Below are positions 40,486-49,167 of a stretch of 64,000 nucleotides of DNA, one piece after another (the first letter of the stretch is position 1; each line of letters starts with the position of its first letter). The notes beneath the pieces were generated by a model that ran no database searches, was not told where the DNA came from, and saw only the letters and a list, made by a program, of their open reading frames with translations. The translations under genes and the position numbers were made by a program. This DNA is from Hymenobacter negativus (GTDB lineage: Bacteria > Bacteroidota > Bacteroidia > Cytophagales > Hymenobacteraceae), in contig NZ_JAGETZ010000005.1 of the NCBI RefSeq assembly GCF_017571495.1, forward strand, positions 124,001 to 188,000. Reading direction: 5' to 3'.

Positions 40486-43050
40486 TCAGGCTGATGGTCT
40501 GGCGGCTATAGCTTCCAGTGGCACGCGGATGCGAACGTGCGTGCCATCATCGGCCGAAGATGTTACGGTCAGCTCACCGTTGAGAAGCTGCACCCGGTCG
40601 CGCAGGGCGCTGAGGCCCCGGCGGTCGGGGCGGGGGAGGGCAGGGTCGAAGCCGCGGCCATTGTCATCGACTTGCATTTCCAGCCAGCCATTTTGCGCGG
40701 TCAGGTGCAGGCGTGTCTCGGTGGCGTTGGCATGCTGCACCACGTTGGTAACCAGCTCCTGGGCCATGCGGTAGAGGGCCAGCGCTAGCGGTAGTGGCAG
40801 CGGTGGCAGCTCGGTGCCCGAGTACTGCAAGCGCCGCCCCGGGGCGCCCGAATCCTGGCAGATTTGGCGCACAGCTGTGGCCAGGCCAAAGTCGGCCAGC
40901 ACAGTGGGCGTAAGCTGGTGCGAGAGCGTGCGGGTTTCGGAAATGGCCGCCTGCAGCAGCTCTTCGGCCTGGCGCTTGCCACGGGCGAAGGCCACGCCAT
41001 CGAGGGCGGCGCTAAGCTGGCTCAGGCGTAGCTGCACGGCGTAGAGCACCTGGCCCAGGCCATTGTGCAGGCCTTCGGCAATGCGGGCCCGCTCCACTTC
41101 CTGGGCATCGAGCACGGCATTGGCCAGCCGCTGCTGCTGGGCTTGCTCCAAGCGGAGCAGCTCGACCGTAGCTTGTTTGCGGGCTGTGATATTATGCCAA
41201 GACGTCACCAGGCCATCGCCCAGCGGCGCGGCCGCTACGTGAAACCACTGCTCCACACCACCTTGCGGGTAAAGCAGCTCAAAATCGGCGGGTTGCCCGA
41301 GTACCACCTGCTCCAGCCTTGCAAACACGCCGTTGGCCTGCATCTCGGGCTCCTCCGTCAGCAGGCGTTTGCCTACCAGGTCGGTGCGTTGCAGGAGGCG
41401 GTGAGCGGCGGCATTGGTGAGCACCCATTCAAAATCCACCAACTGCCCGTCGGCATCGCGCACGCTGCGTAGCACTTCCAGGCTGTCGAGGGTAGCATCG
41501 AACACGGCCTGAAGCAGTTGCTGGCTGTCGCGCAACTCCTGCTCCATCTGCTTGCGGGTGGTGATGTCGAGTGAGGCTGAAATCAGACCATCGCCAAGGC
41601 GGGTATACAGCACATCAAACCACATGCCGGCCGAGCCAAAGTTGTGGTATAGCTCGAAGCGTTGGGGCTGGCCAGTGGCTACCACTTGCCCAATGGTTTG
41701 CCAGACTGGCAGCTCGCGCAGGCCCGGCAGCTGCACCGACATCAACTGCCCGCTGGCGTCGTTGGGCATCCGCATCCGCGTCACAGATGCCTCATTGACG
41801 GTGGCCGAGCGCAGGTCCGTGAGCTGGTTCTGGTCGTCGCGCACGGCGTAATAGTAGCCCAGCTGCACCGGCACTGCCTCAAAAATGGCGTTTAGCTGCT
41901 CGTGGGCCTGGCGCAGCTCCTGCTCGGCATTTTTACGAACCGTAACGTCCTCAATCATCATCACGGCATAGTCGCCCAAGCGCTCGGCCGTCCAGCGGTA
42001 CCAGCCCTGAAAGCCCTCGCCTTCGTAGTGTTGCTCCAGGTCGAGGCGCTGGCCGGTTTCGATGGTGTGCACCAGGTGGTCGAACAGCCCGATGCTTTTC
42101 GTGGTAGGCCAGTCGACCAACATGCGCTGGCCAACGGTGGGGCCGCCGGCCATCTGCTCGGCGCTGGCATTGGCAAGCACCGACTCAAAGTCCACCAGCT
42201 GGCCGGCCGGGTCGCGGACGCTGCGCAGCACATGCAGCGCCAGCGTCGAGCTGCTAAACACGGCCTCGAGCAGCTCCTTGCTTTGCTGAAGCTCACTGGT
42301 AGCTTGTTGCAGCTCCGTCATGTCGCGGGCAATGGCCAACACGGTGTGCACCTGCCCGTCGTGCAGTTCGGCTACCAGACGTGAGTGGTAGTACCGCTCG
42401 CCCCCCGGCGTTGGGAAGGCAGTGAAGTGGTCGGCGGGCTGGCGGCTTTCGAAGACGCCTTGTAGCTTGGCCATGTAGGGCCCGGCAATGGCCTCCGGCG
42501 CGCCCATCTCGCTAAAGGTTTTGCCCAGCAGCGCAGCTACCTGCTGGCCGGTTTGGGCGGCTAGGGCGGGATTGGCATAGCGCAGCCGCAGGTCGGGACC
42601 CCAGCGGGTGAGCACGTCGGGTGTGTTTTCGGCCAGCGCCTGGTACTGCTGGTGCTGGTTCATGAGCTGGGTGATGTCCTGCCAATACACCAGCACCTCG
42701 TTCGGGCCAGGGGTGGTCGTCATTTCAATCCACTGCTCGCGGTGCGGCAAAAAGAACCTACCCGTCACGGGCTCGGCCGCAGTGTTGGCCTCGTGCAGGG
42801 CCTGCGCCAGCGTGGCCGGCAGATTAGCCGGCAGGGCTTGGGCCAGGGGCTGGCCCAGCACAGTGGCGGCCTGAAGCCCCAGCAACTGCTCGGCGTAGGG
42901 GTTTAGCAGCCGCAGCACGCCCTGCCGGTCCAGGGCCAGCACGCCCCACGGCATGGCCTGAAATACCCGCTCCGGCAGCTGCTCAGGCGGGTGCGGTTGG
43001 GGAGATGCAACAGGTTGCGGCAGGCTGGATTGGGAAGGGACAACGGACAT
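40486..43050 (-). CDS. Multi-PAS sensor histidine kinase (HisKA_3, NarL-partner type)
   Basis: An 854-residue soluble kinase without membrane helices. About five PAS-like modules lie in series (roughly 38-150, 150-260, 265-390, 395-515, 520-640). A HisKA_3 domain has the acceptor in ARIAEGLHNGLGQVLYAVQL, and the ATPase domain ends with LEMQVDDNGRGFDPALPR and GLSALRDRVQLLNGEL. Repeated phrases such as LRSVRDADGQLVDFEWVL show that the PAS modules arose by duplication. The start at 43050 is the first ATG after a Pro-rich leader that fits the family. HisKA_3 kinases pair with LuxR-type regulators, and one lies divergently 770 bp away. Confidence 0.9.
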   Translation of the reverse strand: MSVVPSQSSLPQPVASPQPHPPEQLPERVFQAMPWGVLALDRQGVLRLLNPYAEQLLGLQAATVLGQPLAQALPANLPATLAQALHEANTAAEPVTGRFFLPHREQWIEMTTTPGPNEVLVYWQDITQLMNQHQQYQALAENTPDVLTRWGPDLRLRYANPALAAQTGQQVAALLGKTFSEMGAPEAIAGPYMAKLQGVFESRQPADHFTAFPTPGGERYYHSRLVAELHDGQVHTVLAIARDMTELQQATSELQQSKELLEAVFSSSTLALHVLRSVRDPAGQLVDFESVLANASAEQMAGGPTVGQRMLVDWPTTKSIGLFDHLVHTIETGQRLDLEQHYEGEGFQGWYRWTAERLGDYAVMMIEDVTVRKNAEQELRQAHEQLNAIFEAVPVQLGYYYAVRDDQNQLTDLRSATVNEASVTRMRMPNDASGQLMSVQLPGLRELPVWQTIGQVVATGQPQRFELYHNFGSAGMWFDVLYTRLGDGLISASLDITTRKQMEQELRDSQQLLQAVFDATLDSLEVLRSVRDADGQLVDFEWVLTNAAAHRLLQRTDLVGKRLLTEEPEMQANGVFARLEQVVLGQPADFELLYPQGGVEQWFHVAAAPLGDGLVTSWHNITARKQATVELLRLEQAQQQRLANAVLDAQEVERARIAEGLHNGLGQVLYAVQLRLSQLSAALDGVAFARGKRQAEELLQAAISETRTLSHQLTPTVLADFGLATAVRQICQDSGAPGRRLQYSGTELPPLPLPLALALYRMAQELVTNVVQHANATETRLHLTAQNGWLEMQVDDNGRGFDPALPRPDRRGLSALRDRVQLLNGELTVTSSADDGTHVRIRVPLEAIAARPSA

Positions 43051-43822
43051 GTGAGGCAGAGAGTAGCTACGGGCGGCACCGTAGCAGATGAAATTCCAGA
43101 AGGCCCCGGCATGGCAGCGTACCACCTCTTTTTACCGATGACGTCCCAGGCAGCTTCCCAAGGAACGTGCCGTAAGTTAAGGACTTATGAAGCAGCAAAC
43201 TTGCCAGTCGTTGATTTAGAGCCGAGCAGCATTTTATTCATCCCAGCCGTTTGCGGATGCTGCCTAGCATACGAAGTGCCGAGCTCCTTGGCCTGCCCAA
43301 TTCATCCCGCCAACCGAAAGATAATAAGGGCCTAAAGCGCCGTTTGCACGTTTTCAGCACGTTGGCTAACAGTAATGAAAGGCGGAAACTTCCCGTATAG
43401 CAGCCAAGCGGCCACCGTTCAAACGATGGAGCAGGGCTTCGGCCCGTCTGGTTGGGCAGCACCAACTCCGACACTGAAAGCAGCCAGGGTTACATGTATA
43501 AATACTGATTTTTATGAGGGGTAGTCACGCGCGAATGTGCTGGTTTGCCAGGGCGCTGAGCGTGGGTTTTTTCGCCACCGCAATTGCTGATAGGCTTCTC
43601 ATAAGCAGCTATTCCTAGCTCTTCGCAAGCCGATGACAGTGCACTGAATTCCTTGCAAAAGCCCGGCGGCACAACAACCGTTTTCTTCTCCGTATTTCTT
43701 CAACTACAGTTGACCTACTGCTACTACCCGTTAAACTTAAATTATTATTTGACCAAAATGCTACTGCGACAGATTGACGACCAGTGTGGCGTATGCAGCT
43801 GTTCTCCTTAATCTTCCCGCTC
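43051..43822. other. Gene-free region between PAS kinase and LuxR-type regulator
   Basis: About 770 bp of divergent intergenic DNA. The longest minus-strand frames (43238-43474, 43490-43672) show no recognisable domain and odd composition. GC falls towards the regulator, with an A/T-rich stretch at 43730-43760 that probably holds its promoter. Nothing else is seen. Confidence 0.45.
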
Positions 43823-44467
43823 ATGATTCGCGTTTTTTTGGTTGATGACCACACCGTGCTGCGTACCGGCCTGCACTCGTTGCTGGCCGACCAGCCCGGT
43901 CTGAGCGTTGTGGGGGAAGCCAGCAACGGCTTGGAGCTGCTGGAACAGCTGCCCAACGCACCCACCGATGTGGTGCTGCTCGACATCAACATGCCCGGCA
44001 TGGACGGTCCCGAAACGGCCCAGCAGCTCCAGGAGCATTACCCCGAGGTGCAGGTATTGGTGCTGAGCATGTTGGCCGGCACAGAGTATATTTCCCGGAT
44101 GCTGGATGCGGGTGCGGCAGGCTACCTGCTCAAAAGCGCCGGGCTGGATGAAATCGTGCACGGCATCCGGACGGTGGCGGCGGGCCGGCCTTTTCTGTGT
44201 TCCGAAGCGGGCTTTGCGGCGCTACACAAGCTGCGGTCCGAGATGAACGAGCCAATAAATCCCGAAGCGAAAACTACCCTTTCCAAGCGTGAAACCGAAG
44301 TGCTTCAGCTCATTGCCGAAGGGCTGACCAACGGGGAGATAGGCGATAAGCTGTTCACCAGCAAGCGCACCATTGAAACCCACCGCCAGAACATCATCGC
44401 CAAAACCCAGATGAAAAACACAGCCTCGCTCATCCGCTTTGCCGTGAGCGAAGGCCTGGTGGCCTGA
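43823..44467 (+). CDS. NarL/FixJ-type response regulator (REC-LuxR HTH)
   Basis: A 214-residue regulator. REC domain with IRVFLVDDHTVLRTGLHSLL and acceptor Asp in VVLLDINMPGMDGPE; receiver end LKSAGLDEIVHGIRTV. The C-terminal LuxR HTH reads LSKRETEVLQLIAEGLTNGE and KRTIETHRQNIIAKTQMKNT. It binds target promoters when phosphorylated, most likely by the HisKA_3 kinase at 40486. The start at 43823 is the ATG directly before the REC strand; an in-frame ATG at 43784 would add 13 unrelated residues. Confidence 0.93.
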   Translation: MIRVFLVDDHTVLRTGLHSLLADQPGLSVVGEASNGLELLEQLPNAPTDVVLLDINMPGMDGPETAQQLQEHYPEVQVLVLSMLAGTEYISRMLDAGAAGYLLKSAGLDEIVHGIRTVAAGRPFLCSEAGFAALHKLRSEMNEPINPEAKTTLSKRETEVLQLIAEGLTNGEIGDKLFTSKRTIETHRQNIIAKTQMKNTASLIRFAVSEGLVA

Positions 44468-44748
44468 TAGAAAAAGAGTAGCAGGAGTTGTGAAGAGTAT
44501 TGTTGACTCTTCCTTCTCATGTCCAATGGCTTATGTGCCATGACAGTGTAATAGTCATTACATTTATTTTCTAAGCGGTGTTGTGGCCGTTCGCCGGTGC
44601 TTCTTTATCACGGCTCTCATTTTCAATATGAAAACCAGTCTGGGACCACCACTGCTACAACTGCTGCGTAGTCGGGCCGAGGCGTGGCATCCCGCTCGCC
44701 CGCTTACAAGTGGCCAGTATGGCCGCTACCGTGCTGCTGCAGGGGTGT

Positions 44749-45870
44749 TTACTGGTCGGTGCTGTCTGGCAGCTCAACGGTAAAAGTGCTGCCTAATCCC
44801 TCGTTGCTGGTCACGGTGAGCCTGCCCTTGTGCAGCTCTACAATGGTTTTGCACAGCCACAAACCCAGGCCGGTAGTAGGCTCGCCGCGCAGGCCTAGTC
44901 GGCGGGCCGGCGTGAACCGCTCAAACAGGCGCGCCTGCAAGGCAGCCGGAATGCCAATGCCTTCATCAACCACTGCAATGCGCACGTATCCCGCGCAGGG
45001 CTCCACTTTCACAGTCACGTGGCCCTCGTCGGGGGTGAACTTGAGCGCATTGGTTACCAGGTTACTCACTACTTGCAGCAGCTTGTTGGCATCTACTTCG
45101 GCATATACCGGTTCGGTGGGGAGCTCAAAGCTGACGTGCCGCGCCTCACGGCCCGGTGCGCGCTGAAACGTCTCCAGGCAGTGCCGAACCCGTTCGCGCA
45201 GGTCTACCCGCTCGCGCTTGAGCTCCACGGCTGCCGAGGCAAGGAATTCCTGGTCAATCAGGTCATGAACCAAGGCCACGCCGCGTTGGCTGGTGGTCTG
45301 CATCAGGGCCAGCATTTCGGGCACCCGCGTGTTGACCTGCTCACTCATTTCCTCCTGAATGTACTGCGTGAGCTGCTGCAACAGCGCAAAGAAACCGGCT
45401 AGGTCATGGGCCAGAATACCCAGCACGGTGTTCTTCTTGGTGTTGAATTCGTCGCTGTTTTCCCGGTGGCGTCGGGCCGTGCTCACATCGCGCAACATCC
45501 CGCCCAGTAGCACGTGCCCGTCCGCATCCTGGTAGTGGTGCGGCAGCAGGCAAAACCACTGGTCAGGCTGGCCGGTGGTTTGTAAGCGTATTTCTACTTC
45601 GTCGGTCAGGGCATCGTTGCGCCAGCGCTGCCACAGCTGGTGCAGGATGGAAAGGTCGTCGGGGTGGAGGCGGGCCAGCAGGCCCGGCAGCTCATCGTTG
45701 ACGTGAGCCCGCTGGCCATGGAATGTCAGCTCGTAGGCCGCATTCACAAATAGCACGCGCCCGGCGGCAGGGTCATAAAGAAAATGAACATGCGGACTGG
45801 TTTCGGCCTGGTCCAGCAGGAACGAGGCAAAAGGTAGCATCGCAACAGCGGTGGGAATAAGGATTGGCAT
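44749..45870 (-). CDS. PAS-domain sensor histidine kinase (HisKA)
   Basis: A 373-residue soluble kinase. A PAS domain (about 20-130; VHFLYDPAAGRVLFVNAAYE) is followed by HisKA with the acceptor in KKNTVLGILAHDLAGFFALL and a complete ATPase domain: VVSNLVTNALKFTPDEGHV, VVDEGIGIPAALQARLFERF and GLGLWLCKTIVELHKGRLTV. The HDLAG context resembles kinases for which no fixed partner is known. No regulator gene adjoins it, so it is an orphan. It is divergent from the deacetylase-like gene, with a 17-bp inverted repeat between them. Confidence 0.9.
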   Translation of the reverse strand: MPILIPTAVAMLPFASFLLDQAETSPHVHFLYDPAAGRVLFVNAAYELTFHGQRAHVNDELPGLLARLHPDDLSILHQLWQRWRNDALTDEVEIRLQTTGQPDQWFCLLPHHYQDADGHVLLGGMLRDVSTARRHRENSDEFNTKKNTVLGILAHDLAGFFALLQQLTQYIQEEMSEQVNTRVPEMLALMQTTSQRGVALVHDLIDQEFLASAAVELKRERVDLRERVRHCLETFQRAPGREARHVSFELPTEPVYAEVDANKLLQVVSNLVTNALKFTPDEGHVTVKVEPCAGYVRIAVVDEGIGIPAALQARLFERFTPARRLGLRGEPTTGLGLWLCKTIVELHKGRLTVTSNEGLGSTFTVELPDSTDQ

Positions 45871-45920
45871 AATACCCAGTGGCTGCTAGCCAGGTTCGGA
45901 GCCCATGGTTGGGCGGCCGT

Positions 45921-45969
45921 AGCCACTTCGCCCAGCCGCTGGGAATAGATGTGGCTGGGCGAAGTGGCT
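45921..45969. repeat. 17-bp perfect inverted repeat in a divergent promoter region
   Basis: AGCCACTTCGCCCAGCC (45921-45937) and GGCTGGGCGAAGTGGCT (45953-45969), 15-nt spacer. No T-run follows on either side, so it is not a usual terminator. It could be an operator, a mobile hairpin or both. Confidence 0.7.
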
Positions 45970-46121
45970 AAGCCCATCGGCGCAGGTGCCTGATATAAAT
46001 ACGTCCGTAATTGCACGCGCAAAAATCAGTGTTTTTAACTGCAAAATCCGTAGTAATTCTTTGTGCCAGATGGGTTGTAATTCAATGTTTTCCGAATAAG
46101 CTCAGTCTCACTGCCCTTCAA

Positions 46122-47024
46122 ATGCTGCCTATTGCTTTTGCTCCGTGCTACGCCCATGCACTGCCCGTCGGCCACCGCTTTCCAATGCTGAAATACGAGT
46201 TGTTGCCCGAGCAGCTCCTCTACGAAGGCACGGCCACCGCCGACGATTTTTTTGTGGCCATGCCGCCGCCCATCGAAGATATTCTGCGGGTGCACCAAGC
46301 CGACTATTACCAGCGGCTTCGCCTGGGGCAGCTTACGCGGCAGGAGGAGCGGGCCACTGGCTTTCCGTGGTCGGAGGCGCTGTTTCAGCGCGAAATCACC
46401 ATTCTGGGTGGCACCATTGAAGGGGCCCGGCTGGCGCTGGCTCATGGGGTGGCGTTCAATATTGCGGGCGGCACGCACCACGCATTTCGGGCGCGGGGCG
46501 AAGGTTTCTGCCTGTTGAATGACCAGGCGGCCGCGGCGGCCTGGCTGCTGGCCCACGGGCACGCCCGCCGGGTACTCATCGTGGACCTCGATGTGCACCA
46601 GGGCAATGGCACGGCCGAGATTTTTCGGCACGAACCTCGTGTATTCACCTTTTCCGTGCACGGTGCCCGCAACTACCCCGCCCGCAAAGAAACCTCCGAC
46701 CTGGACCTGCCGCTACCTGACGATACTGACGATGCCTCCTATCTGAAGCTGCTGGCCGAAACCCTGCCCCGACTACTGGATGAAGTGAAACCCGATTTCG
46801 TATTTTACCTAGCTGGAGTCGACGTGCTGGCTACTGATAAGCTGGGCCATCTCGCCCTCAGCCGGGCCGGCTGCCGCCAGCGCGACGAACTGGTGCTCAA
46901 CCTCTGCCATCGCCACCAGCTTCCGGTACAGGTGAGTATGGGCGGCGGCTACTCCGAGCACATAGCCGATATCGTGGAAGCCCATGCCAACACCTACCGC
47001 GTAGCCGCCGGGATTTTCAGCTAG
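46122..47024 (+). CDS. Histone-deacetylase-superfamily hydrolase
   Basis: A 300-residue zinc hydrolase of the HDAC/AcuC/AphA superfamily. Catalytic pair in IAGGTHHAFRARGEGFCLLN; metal ligands in VLIVDLDVHQGNGTAEIF; third ligand in YLAGVDVLATDKLG; C-terminal glycine-rich end VQVSMGGGYSEHIADIVE with the active-site Tyr. Bacterial members remove acetyl groups from small molecules such as acetylpolyamines or acetoin pathway proteins. The start at 46122 agrees with the family start (PIAFAPCYAHALPVGHRFPM). Convergent with the PKS operon, whose product it is unlikely to modify directly. Confidence 0.9.
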   Translation: MLPIAFAPCYAHALPVGHRFPMLKYELLPEQLLYEGTATADDFFVAMPPPIEDILRVHQADYYQRLRLGQLTRQEERATGFPWSEALFQREITILGGTIEGARLALAHGVAFNIAGGTHHAFRARGEGFCLLNDQAAAAAWLLAHGHARRVLIVDLDVHQGNGTAEIFRHEPRVFTFSVHGARNYPARKETSDLDLPLPDDTDDASYLKLLAETLPRLLDEVKPDFVFYLAGVDVLATDKLGHLALSRAGCRQRDELVLNLCHRHQLPVQVSMGGGYSEHIADIVEAHANTYRVAAGIFS

Positions 47025-47060
47025 TGTTTTTGTGACGGCGCAGTCGGGGAGGCCCCACAC

Positions 47061-47771
47061 TCATGCCGCCTGCTGACTAATAACTAACTGCCAGCGAAAG
47101 GCCCAGCGCCAGCGCAACTCGTACTGCGTAATGCCCGCTCGCGCCAGTAGCGCCACCCAATCGGCGCGCCGGAAAGCACGGGCTACCGACAGTGGAGCAT
47201 CGTGCCGCACCAGGTAAGAGCCGCCCAGCAGCCGCGTCAGCCATTTGATGCTGTGGTAGGCCAGCCAGTGTCGGTGCAGGTCGTTGATGACGACGGCCAC
47301 TTGTGCCTGCTGCTGCCATTGCCGCAGCAGCGTCACCAGTTCATCATCCGTAAAGTGGTGGCAAAACAGGCTGCACGTCACTATATCGTAAGACTGCGCC
47401 TGGAACTCAGGCGAGAAAATGTCGGATTTGCGGTAGCTGATTTCTGGGTATGCTGCACTTTTGCCAGCGGCGTAGTCCAGCATAAACTGATTGGCATCAA
47501 CCCCGGTCAATTCTACTGAAACACTTTTTTGGCGAGCCCAACGGGCCAGGTGGCGCAGGGTATCGCCGCCCCCGCTGCCCAAGTCGGCTACGCGCAAGGG
47601 CCGGCCGGCCGGAAAGTGGCTACGCAGCCGTTGCAAGGCATTGAGCACCGGCTGGTAGCCGCCCAGCCAGGTATTGATGGTTTCCAGCTCGTCGAGGTTT
47701 TGGCGCAGCGCATCAGATGCCAGCGTCAGGTCATCCATCAGCTCCGGACCGGAAGCTCTTTCAGTTAACAT
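47061..47771 (-). CDS. SAM-dependent methyltransferase of the type III PKS operon
   Basis: A 236-residue class I methyltransferase. SAM-binding motif I LRVADLGSGGGDTLRHLARW, motif II VELTGVDANQFMLDYA, motif IV YDIVTCSLFCHHFTDDEL. The C-terminal half (VINDLHRHWLAYHSIKWLTR) follows the pattern of methyltransferases next to bacterial chalcone-synthase-like genes. It sits 3 bp after the PKS stop, so it is cotranscribed. In srs-type clusters this enzyme methylates an alkylresorcinol hydroxyl; the same role is inferred here. Confidence 0.88.
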   Translation of the reverse strand: MLTERASGPELMDDLTLASDALRQNLDELETINTWLGGYQPVLNALQRLRSHFPAGRPLRVADLGSGGGDTLRHLARWARQKSVSVELTGVDANQFMLDYAAGKSAAYPEISYRKSDIFSPEFQAQSYDIVTCSLFCHHFTDDELVTLLRQWQQQAQVAVVINDLHRHWLAYHSIKWLTRLLGGSYLVRHDAPLSVARAFRRADWVALLARAGITQYELRWRWAFRWQLVISQQAA

Positions 47772-47774
47772 CTA

Positions 47775-48986
47775 TCAATCAGCATTTAGGAGTTCGAGCG
47801 AAGGAGCAGAAACAGTCAAGGCGTCCTGTTGCTTCGCCTCTTCCTTTTGCTTGTTAAGCGTTGAATGATAATTGTTAACTGAAATTTCCAGTAGCATAGC
47901 CTCCATTGTCAGGCCTGGGCCGAAGGCGAAGCTGAGCACCGGCGCGCCGTGGTCGGCTGGAGTGGCCGCTGCCAGCACATCGCGCAGCACAAACAGCACC
48001 GTGGCCGATGACATATTGCCATAATCGCGCAGTACGCGGTAGGCGTGGCGGTTGTGGTCCCGGGTCAGGCCCAATTCAGTTTCGATGGTTTCCAGAATCT
48101 TGCGTCCGCCAGGATGGATGGCGAAGTGGTGAATATCGCTCAGCTGCACCGGCAGGCTGGCCAGCAGCCCATCCGTCAGCTTACGGATGCCGCGCTGAAT
48201 CAGCTTGGGCACGTAGCTGCTCAACGACATCTCAAACCCAAAGTCGTTGATGTGCCAGGCCATGTCATCGTGCCCGTCGGGCTCCAGGCCGCAGTGAAAA
48301 CCCTGCAGCGCCAGGCTGGGGGTGCCATTGGGCAGCGGCCCAGCCTGCACCAGGCAAGCCGCCGCCCCATCGCCGAATAAAGCGTTGCTGACGAGGTGGT
48401 CTTCCTCCCGGCTTTTCTGAAAGTGCAGGGTGCAAAGCTCCACGCTTACAATGAGCACGCGGGCACGGGCATCGGCCTGGCAAAAGGCATCGGCCAGCTT
48501 CACGGCATTCACCGCCGCATAGCAGCCCATGAAGTTTACGCAGGTGCGGCGCACATCGGCCCTTAGCCCCAGTGCTTGCACCAACTCAATATCGAGGCCC
48601 GGCGCATACATGCCCGTGCAACTCACCGTAACCAGATGCGTGATGCTATCCGGTGCCACATCAGGCACTTGAAGCAGGCTGTTTCGCACAGCCTCAACGG
48701 CCAGTGGCAGGGCCTCCCGGCGATACACGGCCATGCGCTGGCCCACGCTCGGAAAGGGCTCCAGGCCTATGGTATTGGGAAAAAAAGTGTATTCGCCGTT
48801 GGCCCGGCCGTAGTCCGGCAGTACTGAGTAGCGTTGTGCAATTCCCGACACCCGATACAGCGCCCGCAGCTTGCGCGTGTCGCCTTCGTCAAACTGCAGG
48901 GCCTGCGCCATAAAATCAGCAATTTGCGGCTGCGCGATGCAATGAGCAGGATTGGCAGTGCCAATGGCACCTAAATAACTCGGCAT
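47775..48986 (-). CDS. Type III polyketide synthase (alkylresorcinol/alkylpyrone type)
   Basis: A 403-residue chalcone-synthase-fold enzyme with the full catalytic triad: Cys123 in LVTVSCTGMYAPG, His291 in HHFAIHPGGRKI, Asn324 in DYGNMSSATVLFV. It condenses an acyl starter with malonyl-CoA units. The size and the C-terminal GPGLTMEAMLLE fit the family. The substrate cannot be read from the sequence, but the flanking methyltransferase and FAD oxidoreductase match the SrsA-B-C set that makes methylated phenolic lipids. The start at 48986 agrees with the N-terminal AIGTANPAHCI strand. An extension of about 25 residues after the fold is not conserved. Confidence 0.92.
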   Translation of the reverse strand: MPSYLGAIGTANPAHCIAQPQIADFMAQALQFDEGDTRKLRALYRVSGIAQRYSVLPDYGRANGEYTFFPNTIGLEPFPSVGQRMAVYRREALPLAVEAVRNSLLQVPDVAPDSITHLVTVSCTGMYAPGLDIELVQALGLRADVRRTCVNFMGCYAAVNAVKLADAFCQADARARVLIVSVELCTLHFQKSREEDHLVSNALFGDGAAACLVQAGPLPNGTPSLALQGFHCGLEPDGHDDMAWHINDFGFEMSLSSYVPKLIQRGIRKLTDGLLASLPVQLSDIHHFAIHPGGRKILETIETELGLTRDHNRHAYRVLRDYGNMSSATVLFVLRDVLAAATPADHGAPVLSFAFGPGLTMEAMLLEISVNNYHSTLNKQKEEAKQQDALTVSAPSLELLNAD

Positions 48987-49167
48987 GCCGAAAAGGAATG
49001 AAGTGGATGCAGCGCGGCTCTGCTTTGGGCGACCAATGCCCGAGGCAGGAATTTGAAAGAAGCCTTCTATTTACGGTACAACAAACGGGTTTGCGCCGCA
49101 GTTGGCCAAAATGAAGCAATAACATTTTGGCTTTGCGGTGGCTCAATTGCCAAATGCTGGCTCATAA

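Noticed and set aside
43490..43672. Minus-strand frame between PAS kinase and regulator
   Set aside because: Short, no start context, no known motif; the region is more plausibly promoter DNA.
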